DNA of 62,000 nt from Adiantum capillus-veneris (Eukaryota; Streptophyta; Polypodiopsida; Polypodiales; Pteridaceae), in contig CM043952.1 of the NCBI GenBank assembly GCA_014529385.2, positions 66,032,870 to 66,094,869 on the forward strand. The letters are read 5' to 3'. The notes under the pieces were generated by a model. It saw only the letters and a list, made by a program, of their open reading frames with translations. It made no database searches and had not been told where the DNA came from. Of this stretch, positions 1-11,639 are shown one piece after another. A program made the position numbers and the translations under genes. The first letter of the stretch is position 1. Every line of letters begins with the position of its first letter.

Positions 1-3000
1 GATCACATTGCCGAAAAGTTGGGACAGTTTTCGCACAGCTTTGAGTAATTCTGCAGCTCCAGATGGTTTGACCATAGCAAGTGTAGAAGGCAGTCTGCTT
101 ACTGAAGAAACCAACAGAAAGACAATGGACAAAGGCAAAGGAACAACCTTAGTTGTAAGAGGAAGGACCAAAGAAAAGTACAAAGGTGGAAAGAGGGATC
201 AGTCTCGTAGCAAGTCCCGCAGTGCTAAAGGCAAGAGTGACATAGAATGCTACCATTGTGGCAAGAAGGGTCACATGAAAAGAGACTGCAGAGAATGGAA
301 AGCAGAAAAAGGCAAAGAGAAAGTTGAAGACCATGGTGAGAAGAACAAGTCCTCAATGAAGATTCAAGAAATAAATGTGACAAACACTGTTGCAGAGGAT
401 GACAGTCTAGTGTCAGGAGACATCTACTTCTTGAAGAATACCATGGACTCAGCTCTTCTTACAGCATCTAATGGAAATGCACTGAGTGACTGGATTATAG
501 ACTTAGGGGCATCACTTCATGTGTCTCCAACCAAGGAGTGGTTTACCTCTTATGTGACCACTAAAGATTATGTTCGGCTAGGCAATAGGCAAACATGTGA
601 GATCTTAGGTGTTGGAGATGTTCAATTGAAGTTTCAGAATGGCTCTTCTTTCACGCTGAAGAATGTGAGACATGTTCCCGCAATTACAAAGAGCTTGATC
701 AGCACAGGTTTACTTGATGATGCTGGCTACGTCACCACTTTTGGACAGAACATGTGGGAGATATCCAAGGGTTCTATGACAGTAGCACATGGATTAAAGT
801 CTGGAGGACATTACATGATTTATGTATCAAATGTCTCTAAAAATGTAATCAATGTAACCGAGCAGTCGAACGTTTCTTTGTGGCATAGCTGGTTAGGACA
901 TATATCCAAGAAGGGAATGGAAATCTTGTCTCGTTCTGGTTATTTTCCTGGCTTGTCATTTAATGATTTTGAATTCTGTGAACATTGTCTGTATGGTAAG
1001 CAAACACAGCAGCCACATAAGCATAGAAGCAGTAGAAGAGATACACAGTTGGCACTTGTTCATAGTTATTTGTGTGGACCTATGCCTAACCTATCTCTAG
1101 GGGGAGCTTCTTACTTTATGACATTTATAGATGATTACTCGAGGAAAGTATGGGTTTACTTTCTCAAGCACAAGGATAAAGCGTTTAGTGTTTTCAAAAC
1201 ATTTGTGACACTTGTGGAGAATCAGAGTGGCAAGAAGCTTAAATGCTTACGCACTGAATGATGGTGGAGAGTATGTTTCAAAGGCCTTTCAGGACTTTTG
1301 TGAGTCAAAAGGTATAAAACGTGAACTTACTACTCCTTACAATCCTCCTCAAAATGGTGTTGCTGAGAGGATGAATAGGACCATACAAGAGAAGGTCAGA
1401 AGTATGTTGTCTAATGCACAACTGCCAAATGGGTTTTGGGCTGAAGCTGTATCAACAATTGTTCATCTTATAAATAGATCTCCTAGCAAGGTTTTGCAGA
1501 AGGATTCAATGGCAGAGATGGTATGGTCAGGCAAAATGCCCTCATACAAGCATCTTAGAGTCTTTGGCTGTGAGGCATATAATCATGTTCCAAAGGAATT
1601 TAGGAACAAAATTGAGCCAAAGAGTAGAAAGTGCATCTTTCTAGGCTATGGTAATTCTGGTGAGATGGGGTACAGACTTTGGGATCCTGAATCCAGAAAG
1701 GTTATCCGCAGCAATGATGTTCACTTTAATGAAGCCAAATATCATTCTAAACCAGAGAGGGTTGAGGAGATTAGAAGAGTTGTCTTCCAAGAAGATGGAT
1801 CTGCACGTGCAAGACAAAATGTCAGGGCTCAAGAGGAGCAAGGACATGATAGAGTGGAACCACAGGTTGTGGCTGAGCCTGAGCCACCTATTTTGCGTAG
1901 ATCTGGACGTATCACTCGACCTCCTGATAGGTTTGTTCCATCTATGAACTATGTCATGTTGACTGATTGCAATGAGCCTTCATGTTACAAGGAAGCAGTG
2001 CAAATGAAGGACTCCGGGAATTGGCAATTGGCCATGCAGTCAGCGATGACAGCTCTGCATAAAAACCAGACATGGAAGCTAGTTAAATTACCACAGGGCA
2101 AAAAGGCTCTACCTTGTAAATGGGTTTACAGGTATAAGATCACCGCTCAAGATAGTCAGCCAAAGTACAAAGCAAGGCTTGTTGCCAAGGGCTTTAAGCA
2201 AGAACAAGGCATTAACTTTGATGAAGTCTTCTCTCCGGTGGTCAAGATGACTACATTGAGATGATTTCTTGCATTGGTTGCCATATTAGATTTGGTGTTG
2301 CACCAAATGGATGTCAAGACAGCGTTCTTGCATGGTGATTTAGATGTGGAAATTTACATGCAGCAGCCAGAAGGGTTTGTTGAGAAAGGCAAGGAAGATT
2401 TGGTATGCCAGTTGTTAAAGAGTCTTTATGGCTTAAAACAATCACCGAGGGCATGGTACCATAAGTTCCACAAGTTTATGCTTTCTCAAGGCTACAAACT
2501 TAGTGAGTTCGATCACTTTCTATATACAAAGAAGGCCAAAGATGGCATTTGGCTGATCCTTATTTTGTATGTGGATGACATCTTGATTGCTGGCAAGCAC
2601 TTGGAAGAAATTTTAGCTTTGAAGTCAAAGATGGCAAAATCGTTTGACATGAAAGACATGGGTGAGGCAAGTCATATACTTGGTATGCGCATTGAGAGAG
2701 ACAGATCAAAGAAGTTGATTTGGTTATCTCAAACAGAGTATATTGACAAGGTTTTGCACCGTTTCAATATGGAGAAGGGAAAGGCATTGAGTGTTCCATT
2801 GCCACCATATGTGAAACTTAGCAAACAAGATTGTCCTGTGTCTGAGGAAGAACAAGCTGAAATGGATAAGATTCCATATGCATCCGCAGTGGGTAGTTTG
2901 ATGTATGTAATGATTGCTACTCGCCCAGACATTGCATTTGCAGTGGGAGTAGTAAATCGATACATGTCAAACCCAGGCAAGAAACATTGGGAGGCAGTGA

Positions 3001-3527
3001 AAGGAATATTGAGATACCTGAAAGCTACAAAGAGTATGCGTATATGCTATGGGAGTCAAGAGCTAAGTGTAAAGGGTTTTACAGACTCAGATTATGCAGG
3101 TGACTTAGACAATCGAAGGTCTACGTCAGGGTATGTCTTTACATTGGCTAGTGGAGCAGTATCATGGCGTTCCAGATTACAAGATTGTGTTACTCAGTCT
3201 ACTACAGAGGCTAAATATGTTGCAGCATCAGAGGCATGCAAAGAATCAATTTGGCTTAATCGACTAGTAACAGATTTGGGAATCAAAGAAGAGATGCCTG
3301 TGTTATATTGTGATAGTCAAAGTGCTATACAATTGGCTCGCAATCCAGTTTATCACTCAAAGACAAAGCATGTGGATGTGAAGTATCATTTCATTAGGGA
3401 AATGCTCGAGGATAAGAAACTTCAGCTTGTCAAAGTTCACACCACAGAAAATCCTACTGATCTACTTACAAAAGGACTTCCCTCAGAGAGCTTTGCGCAT
3501 TTTCGCAAGCAGTTAGGTGTAGGGTAG
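1..3527 (+). pseudogene. Ty1/copia gag-pol (copia A), 5' end outside window
   Basis: Gag-pol polyprotein of a copia retrotransposon. In order: zinc knuckle CYHCGKKGHMKRDC near 250-291; a degenerate retropepsin DLGASLHV near 500, with L in place of the usual S or T; GAG-pre-integrase (LWHSWLGH, near 880); integrase (FIDDYSRKVW, GVAERMNRT); integrase C-terminal region; reverse transcriptase (KWVYRYK, MDVKTAFLHG, LYVDDILIAG near 2565); RNase H (FTDSDYAGD near 3080, TKHVDVKYHFIRE near 3365). One extra base near 1256 shifts the frame inside the integrase core, at the RT(D/N)xGGEY motif. An in-frame TGA at 2262-2264 interrupts RT after TTLR. Everything else is open, so this copy is fairly young but defective. 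The window starts inside gag, so the 5' LTR and gag start are missing. Confidence 0.93.
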
Positions 3528-3616
3528 TACATCACTTCTCTACATCTCTTGTATATTATCTTGTATAGTAGCTTCTCTCACACTTAAAGTACCACATTGG
3601 ACTTTAAGTGGGAGGT

Positions 3617-3900
3617 TGTTGGGGTATAAAGCCCAATGTGGTCGCCCAGGTAAGTGGGCGGGCCGCCAGGTATGTACACATATTCTTTTGTAAAAAACTA
3701 ATAAGAACTAACTATGCTCTACACATTACAATAGAGCGAGTTCACCATATCGGCGTGCTCTTCTTCTCGCACTCTCTCTCGCGTCGCACTTCCACTCGTA
3801 CTCCTTCAGAACTCCCCTTCCAAAACTCCCTCCCTTTGAAGTGTGAACCTTGTCTTGCAAGGGGTAGTGGTTTGGGACATTTTACTTGCCTTGGATGGTG
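3617..3900 (+). repeat. 3' LTR of copia A (right end not determined)
   Basis: A purine-rich tract (AAGTGGGAGGT) ends just before TGTTGGGGTATAAAG, the usual polypurine tract followed by a TG-starting LTR; GTATAAAG could be its TATA box. A related LTR start, TGTTGGGGTATAGG, lies on the minus strand at 37143, which supports this boundary. The right end cannot be fixed because the 5' LTR is outside the window. Small ORFs here are not convincing. Confidence 0.7.
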
Positions 3901-4744
3901 AAGGAGCTTAGTTTTCCACTGTCAAGTTGCTCTCTCTTTCCCCTCTCTCTTGCCACCTACTCTACAAATCTCTTCTCTCACCCCTTTGCATGTATATGAC
4001 AACTGATAGCCTATTTGAATTGTCATAGCCTCATTCTCTAAGATTTGAATCCAATGGATTACACTGGATGTTCCTAATGTTGGTATAGGCATAGAATGGG
4101 CATGGATTTAGTCTTTTATACACCTAGCGTCATCTCGCTTGGCTATGTACACTGATGCACTTTGAATATTGTATACCTCAATCAAACTAGGGCTCATTCT
4201 CCTGATTGTAATACTCTTTTTGATACTTCTCTCAATGAAGGAATGCTAGTGTGATGGTTTATGGTATGCTCTATACATGTTTTGGCCCTACTATATCCTT
4301 GTGCTTATAGGGATACTTGGAGTGACATTTGCTACTGCTATAGATAAGAATGTTCATGTCTTGTATTGTGGTTTCTTTGTCCTTTACCACCTACATGTGT
4401 TTCCTATGATGGGATGGCTCACTACTATAGCCTTGTATGCTTATTACTAGCATGGGGAGGCGGAGGTTGCCCTCGCTTATTGGCCCTTTCCCTATTTAAG
4501 GTGAAGGATATCTAGCTCACTTAGCTTTGACTACCATTTTTTAGTTTTTCTTGTTTCTACTTGTTGCAAGAGAATGAGAGTGTGTGGGAAGCACTTGATA
4601 CCCTTGCAAAAGAGTGTTGTGGTGGCTATATCTTGCAACATGAATATTTATTGAGGACGTCTCTTCTTCCTAGGTCTTTTTCATTACATTTTTTATTGGT
4701 TTTGGTTGTTGGTATAAACAAAATCCTACTTAAAAATATTGATA
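3901..4744. other. Unassigned sequence between two copia elements
   Basis: AT-rich sequence without a recognisable gene. Part may be the rest of the copia A 3' LTR, or flanking DNA. A 62-codon ORF at 4561-4749 has no family features. The minus-strand copia remnant to the right ends at about 4745. Confidence 0.5.
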
Positions 4745-7263
4745 AGTGAACCATTGTTCAACTTCCAGATATACAAGCAGTGATCTTCCTAGGTCCTTTC
4801 ATACCCTTGGAACTGCATGTACTTGTCAAACTTCATGTGCCATTACCTTGAGCTTTGTTTTAGGCCATATAATGCATTACATAGTCTACATATCAGTTCT
4901 ATCCTCAAAAGGATTTTTAGGTTCAACTTTGAAACCCTGTGGCCGTTTCATGTAGACATCTTCTTCTAGATCCCTGTGAAGGAAAGCCATATTCACATCC
5001 ATCTAGACAAGTTCCATGTCCTCAATGGATACTAGTCCAAGCATGAAATGCAATGTAGTCATCTTGAAAAATGGAGAAAATACTTTATTGAAATCCATGC
5101 CTTTCTTTTTCTTGAAACTCTTAGCAACCAATTTAGCTTTGTACTTAGGCTCGAGATCCTCTATCATTTACTTCTTCTTGTACACCCATTTACAAGGCAA
5201 GGTTTGTTTTCCCTCTGGCAACTCTAATAATTCCCAAGTCTCATTTGCCATGATCGAGTTATACTTAGATTGAGTTTCCTGCTCCCACTTCACGCTATCT
5301 TCCATCTCAATTCCCTCTTGGTAACATGTAGGCTCTCTGTAGTCAGTGACAAAGAAGTAGTCTAATCTTGGTTGAAAATGCTCAGGGGCACAAGAGACAC
5401 ACGTAGATCTCCTCATTGCCTGATTACTGGACTCTGCTCTCACAAGAGCATCACTAGCTTTCTCTAGAGCAATACTAGCGGTAGGTACATCGATAGTAGA
5501 TTGAGTCGTTTGTGTAATGGGACTTGAGGTTACGTCCTCAAATCTTACTTTATGATACTCAACCTCTTTCACACGTTGTGTGTGAATCTTTGATTCATTA
5601 AAGATCGCTTGTGAGCTGCTAATAACTCTCCGATATTTTGAGTGCCAAAGATGATAACCTATCCCTACTTGCACCATAGCCGATAAAAGTTGCATTTTTA
5701 TGTGACTTGGGGTCTAACTTCTTTCTAAGCTCTTTAGGCACATGTGAGAATGTCTCACACCCAAACACATGTCATCTATTGTAATTAGGCTTCTTGCATG
5801 TCCACATCCCCTGGGAAATCTTGCAGTCCAACGATATGCTAGGCGACCTATTGATTATATGAACCGTTGTCATAATAGCCTCTCCTGAAAACTCTTGAGG
5901 TCAATTTACCATAGATAGCATGTAAGTGACCCTCTTCTAAATAGTCATATTCATGTGCTCAACAACTCTAGTTTGAGTAGGTGTGTATGAAAAAGTAAAC
6001 TGCTTCGCAGTGTCTTGTTTGCATTAGAAGTCTTTAAACTGGGAGGATACATATTCTTCCCTATTGTCAGTACACAAGGCCTTCAACTTCTTTCTTGACT
6101 CATTTTCTACCATAGCTAGGAATGTTTGGAAGACACTAAAGACATTGTCTTTCCTCTTTAAGAGATAGAGCCACACCTTTTGAGTAGAATCATCTATATA
6201 ATGCCCCTTAGAAACTTATGCAGCATAGGCCCACATAGATCACTATGAACTAAGTCTAGAGGATTTCCTAACTCTCTAAGCCGTATCTATTTTTTTGTAT
6301 GTGCAATGCTCACACAAACTAAAGTAAGAAAAACCTTAACACAAGGATTTAGCCAAAACAATGTAACTTCTGCATTCCCTTCTGACTCATATGACCATGT
6401 TGGATATGCCAAAACTTAGTAGAAGGCAAATCAGCTACATAAATAGAGTTCTCTTTCACAAAAGAGACATACAAGGAAGATAATGAACCAGACTTTTGGC
6501 CTTTTGGTATGACCAAGAATTCTTTTTTGATCATCCAAGAACCATTGCCAAACATTGTAGTGTATCCAAGATAATCAAGATGACCTACTGAAACAAAGTT
6601 CTTAGCTAGCTTTGGTATATGTTTAACACCTTGCAACATGAACTCAGTACATTTGTGCATACACAACTTTACATCTCCAATGCCGCATATTTCAAGCAGA
6701 TGAGAATCACTTAGGTTAATTGAACCATGTATAGAAGCATAACCGGAGAACCACTCCTTGTGAGGAGTAACATGAAAACTGGGACCCCCAATAATCCAAT
6801 TCTGTGCATAACATTCGTTAAGAGCTACAACGCCTTTGGGTTTAAATCAAAGAGAAGACTAATACATATAATGGCAATAGCAAGTCAAGAACAACATCAA
6901 CATGTGGAGACTCAATGACATTGAGCTACTCTATTTTTACATTGCTTTTAAGAGGTGCAAAAAGTACGACAATGGCTTTACCCTTCTCTCTTTGAAACAA
7001 ACAAAAATCTTTCTTCATGTGTCCTTCTTGTGACAATAATAGCATTCAATGAGGGTCACATTAGTATTGCAGAAAGCCATGCCTTCTTCCCTCAATTCCT
7101 CGCACACACACATCCATGGAAACCTTAGAACTTCCATAGAATGTCCCAAGTGCAAAATTGAAGAGAAAAAGCTCTCATTTACTCCTCCAAACACTCGAAA
7201 ACAGGACGCAAATGCGACAGGACTGCACCAAACCAACTGTAGGAACCTTGCTTCCTCCCACAC
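4745..7263 (-). pseudogene. Degenerate copia gag-pol remnant
   Basis: Reading the minus strand from right to left: a zinc knuckle start CYYCHKK near 7030 with a frameshift before HMKKDF; a protease relic WIIGGPSFHVTPHKEWF near 6760-6810, with catalytic DSGA changed to GGPS; GAG-pre-integrase (FWHIQHGHMSQKGM) at 6349-6666; scattered integrase pieces at 5700-6340 (HIINRSPSISLD, HVFGCETFSHVPKELRKKLD); the integrase-RT linker and RT start (ETWELLELPEGKQTLPCKWV) at 5168-5695; further RT (MDVNMAFLHRDLEEDVYM) near 4900-5020; and KFDKYMQFQGYERT ending near 4745, just before the YVDD region. RNase H and the 3' LTR are absent. Many stops and shifts make this an old truncated copy. The ORF at 7015-7263 may be its gag C-terminus, with weaker support. 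Confidence 0.85.
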
Positions 7264-7886
7264 ACTGAGAGGTGAAAGTGCTGATTATTGGCTTCAAAAG
7301 TACTCCCTAAGCCTCGACACTCACCAAAACGTGAGTAATGTGGCAATTTAAAGCCTTTTTACACCATTTTTGGGCATTTTTAAACCTTTTTAGCCCTAAT
7401 CTTGGTCAATTTTGACCTCTGATGGGCATTTTTCACGGGAAAAATACCAAAAGGACTCCAAAATCCACCAAATTTTGTAGTCTTGGTTCCTTGATACCCA
7501 AAAATAATTTCTACATGCTCACACACCATTTTTGACCACTTCTAGGGTGGTGCACGTATCATCGCAGATCAGGCACCGCAAATAGACAGTTATCACATGT
7601 GCCAAACTTCCCGGGCGGGACCACGGTGACCACACCACCCATTTGCGTTATTTACATTCTAGAAAGCTCAAACACATTCCCTAGAGCCAAAAGAAGCCAT
7701 TTGGGACCACATTCAAGGCTTTGATACCCTATCTAGGCATGTGCGTGTGCCTGACTGCTGCCATATCCAAGCATGACTATTTACAATGTGTACATGTCGC
7801 ATCTTTTTTGAAACTCAAACCACTTTGCAAAGCTCCCAAATGCATATATTTACATCTTTTTATACATATGCCCATGCTTATATACG
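7264..7886. other. Unassigned sequence, possible 3' UTR/LTR of adjacent gypsy element
   Basis: No credible coding sequence. It lies immediately 3' (in minus-strand terms) of the gypsy integrase C-terminus, so it could hold that element's 3' UTR or LTR. I found no second copy of it in the window and no clear TG/CA ends, so this is positional inference only. Confidence 0.35.
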
Positions 7887-10800
7887 CTACTTTTTACATG
7901 CCAAAAGCGATCTATCATCATTGCCCACCCTCTGGGTAGAGCATTTATGCTCAACCAAGAGACTATTTGCATCTGGAACCACATCCCTTGCAAAATATTT
8001 CTTCAATCTATAACCATTTGTTCTAAAGCACAAAAGTTCACTAGAGAGCCTTTCCAAGTCATATGTGCCATTCAAAAATACATGCTTCACTCTGTATGGT
8101 CCCAGCCATTTGTCCCTCAACTTCTTTTGAAAGTGAAATCCAAGCGAGAGTCATACTTCATCACTAGATCTCCCTCTTTAATCTCTTTTTTTGGCAATCT
8201 CTTATTCATTTTCCATCCTTCTCTCTGCTTGTTGAAGATAATAATCATTGGCTTTCTCTCTATTTATGTGAGCAAGAATTCTTTCCTGCAACTTGTCTTT
8301 ATGCTCACCTTGCATTCTACACAACAACTTCAAGGCATCCAACTACACTTGTATGGGCTTGAGAGCTTCCTTTCCATAAACAAGCTCATATGGCGTAAAC
8401 TATGTAGACACTCTATACGCAGTTCTATAAGCCCACAAACACTTTTTTAGGTCTGAGTCCTACTCCTTAGGATGCTCTCTAGCATAATTTGATAGCATCT
8501 TCACAATTTGACCATTGCAGTTTTCAACCAGCCCATTGCATTGTGGGTAGTAAGGAGAATAATGCCTATGCTAAAATTTCAATTTCTACATGAGAGCACC
8601 AAGAAATTTTCCCATGAAGCCTGGTCCACGATAAAAAATGATAACCATAGGGGCTCCAAACGTACAACACACCTGTTCATAGTGTTACATCTTTCACGGC
8701 TTTTACTTCCACCCACTTTTGTCAAATAGTACATAGCCAAAAGGATATACTTTTTGCCATTGTTGGTCCTTGACATTGGACCTACATCATCCACTCCCCA
8801 TTTTGCAAATGCATCAAAAGACATTATAGATTTTTGAGGCTCAGCCAAAAGCTTTTGGTTTGCAAACAATTGGCATTCATGGCATGACTTGCACAAAAAA
8901 TAAGCATCTCTCATCATAGAGGGCCAACAACTGCTCTCAAAATATGATAGACAACACGATCCTTACCTTGATGGCCTGTTTCTTCATGGAAATGCTTCAA
9001 AATCAAGCCTATTTTTCCTTTCTATGACACTTTCCTCAGAATGCTATCTTTGCCATAAAACATGAGATCCTCACCTACCAATGTGTAGTTTCTTGCTTTT
9101 GCAACTATTCTCTTACGTTAAACCTTTGACATGCCCTCTGGACATTGCCCTTTACCAAGAAATACTTATACATCTTGTAGTGATTCCCTTCCTACATACA
9201 AGGCTTCCTTGACCTTCAAAGGAGCTACAAAGGCATCCAACTCGTCCCCAGCCAACTCATCAACTTCTTTATTCTGCTCACGAGGAACATGCTTAAACTG
9301 TATCTTCTTAAACTCATGCAAAATCTTCTTGATGCCATAGAACCACTTCTTCAAATTTTCTTTCTTAACATTCCACAAACCAAGCAACTGTGTCATGATG
9401 AGCAACGCATTGCATTTCACAATAACCCTCTTCAATCCAAACTCAACACACTGCTTCAACCCAAGGAAAAGCGTGAGATAGTCAACCTCATTGTGTTACT
9501 TTCAACTTCATCAAGATCGTAAGCTCTAGAAAATATTACATTGCCTTTTGGGTTCTTACCCCACCACTTGCCTTTTGATGAACTTTCGTATATGCACCAT
9601 CAAACATCATCATATACACATATATAATATCCACTTCCTCTTCATGATCATCCTTGTCAATTCTTGGGTAAGAAGAAAACTCCTCTCCCTTGTGCTGCAC
9701 TTTGTTCGACAAGTGAGATTTAACAGAATGATCCACTTTAAACTCAAACTCATACTCTTCAAGCTCCATAATCCACTTTAAGATGCACTTTCTAAGCTTC
9801 AAATGTTGTACTACATTCAACAAATGGTTTGATGTGGTGAGCACATAGAACTTTTGGGGCAATAGATATGTTTTGAACCTGTGATAAGCAAGAACCAAGG
9901 TGAATACCCACTATTCCATTTATGTGTATGAGAACTTGCTTACATTCTTCATCTTGCTCTCAAAATAGACTCGCTTGAAGTTTCTTCCTTGCTTTTGTAA
10001 GAGCACTGACCCAAAATCTATTGACCCCACACTAACAAATACATAGAAAATTGATTGCAAGTCAGGCACTGTTGGTAAAGCACACAATACCCATACCTCC
10101 TTGATACCATCAAAAGCCTTTTGCGTGTCGTCATTCCACTCAAACCCTTGAACTCCTTGACTCAATTTCTAGAGAGGATACACATACTAACATAGCATCC
10201 AAAAAAAACGCGACAAGTACCTGAGCTTATGGACAAATGATTCCAAATCCTTTGTGTTGCTGGGTGGATCCATAAGCAGTAAAGCCTTAACTTTCTCTGG
10301 GTTGGCTTATATTCCATTTTGGGAAACCACATGTCCTAGTTTGGACTCTGAAATCATCAAACTTACACTTCTTTGGGTTGAGTTGCCCACCCTCTTGTTG
10401 AAGCCTTTCAAAACTCAACCTTAGCTTCTCCAAATGTGTGACCCTAGAGCTATAAGAACCAACGTCATCCATGAAAACTCGCATGAACTTACCCACGTAG
10501 GGACCAAACACTCTATCATCCACCCTTGGAAGGTAGCATATGCATTAACCAGCCCACATGGAATTCTTTTGTAGGAAAAACAACCCCAACGTGTAATGAA
10601 GGTTGTCTTCAATCAATCTTCGATCGCTATCAAGATCTAAAAGTAGCCAAAAAATCCATCCATGATTGAGTAACGTTCATGACCGACAACTTGATTGAGG
10701 ATTTCATCCTAGAAGTGTAGTGGATAATGATTCCTTTTTGTGGCATCATTCAAAGGTTTGAATCAACACATATCCTAAATCTTCCGTTCTTCTGGCGCAA

Positions 10801-11594
10801 TAACTACTGGAGAGACCCATTCAGACTCCTCCACTCGAAAGATGAAATCTGCTTCCAAAATCTTCGTCACATCATCATGAAGTGCCCTCTCATGAATGAC
10901 CCCCAACCTCGTAAGCTTTTGAACCTTTGTCTTGGCACCTTCTTTTAGATTGATTCTATGCTCGACCCCTTCAGCTCCTTGCAACTCTATATATTTAGAA
11001 TAGCTTTGGAAACTCCGTAAGCATGTCTTCATACTCCTTCTTTTATTTCTCTGTCAAGTCCTATCCTAACATGATACTTACATTTACTTTGGAAGGATCT
11101 ACAATTGCTTTTGGATTCTCCTTCTCCTCCTTGACCTCCACATCATGCATTGATTCTTCCTTTTCGACACTTATCCTAAATATATCTGGACAAAGTTGCA
11201 TCAAGCCTTCCTCTTCACTTTCTTTGGACGATTTGGACAAAGCATCATTATCATATGATGTAGTTTCTGTTGAATCCATATCTTGCATCTCCAATAGGGG
11301 TTGTGTATGGTTCTCCTGCAACTTCATGTTGTAGACAATGGTCCTTCCTTTCTCTTGGTCGGGAATGGTGATCATGCCCGTGCCCCAATCCTACTTAGCA
11401 CCAAGGGTTATAAGCCATGGCCTCCTTAGAATGATCGGATAAGCATTCTCACCCGCTTGTATCACGTAGCAATCAATCAAGCACTCAATCCCCAAGACTT
11501 TTATCTTAACATCTTCAACTATCGCAATACACCTTTCATTTTTGTGGTTGGCCATCCTCATACAGATCAAAGCATTCACTGGCATCCCGCTCAA
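7887..11594 (-). pseudogene. Ty3/gypsy pol of Tat/Athila type, no LTRs or gag seen
   Basis: Pol of a gypsy retrotransposon broken by many stops and shifts. Minus-strand order: protease C-terminal part at 11391-11594 (YVIQAGENAYPIIL); acidic linker at 11061-11375; RT start at 10775-11032 (SEWVSPVVIAPEERKI); RT middle at 10421-10612 (GLVNAYATFQ); RT catalytic segment FMDDV near 10465-10485; RT-RNase H junction at 9920-10165; RNase H at about 9640-9898; a second RNase H at 9166-9600; integrase zinc-binding part at 8870-9000 (HEETGH then CKSCHEC); integrase core at 8579-8917; integrase C-terminus at 7887-8120 (KWLGPYRVKHVF). The neighbouring hAT relic begins directly beyond the protease, so the gag half is missing. 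Confidence 0.88.
9166..9600 (-). pseudogene. Additional (archaeal-type) RNase H domain of the gypsy pol
   Basis: After the normal RNase H and a linker, the minus strand encodes MMMFDGAYTKVHQKASGGV, where D starts an RNase H fold. This is followed by MKQCVEFGLKRVIVKCN and by KKIQFKHVPREQNKEVDELA, the usual end of an RNase H (HVPREQN...D.LA). Plant Tat-lineage gypsy elements are known to carry such a second, archaeal-like RNase H between the first RNase H and integrase; its presence and position place the surrounding pol in that lineage. The domain is split between frames and is unlikely to be functional. Confidence 0.8.
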
Positions 11595-11639
11595 ATATAG
11601 GAATTATATCATCCACCTCTTCCATGTTCGAACCTTGAG

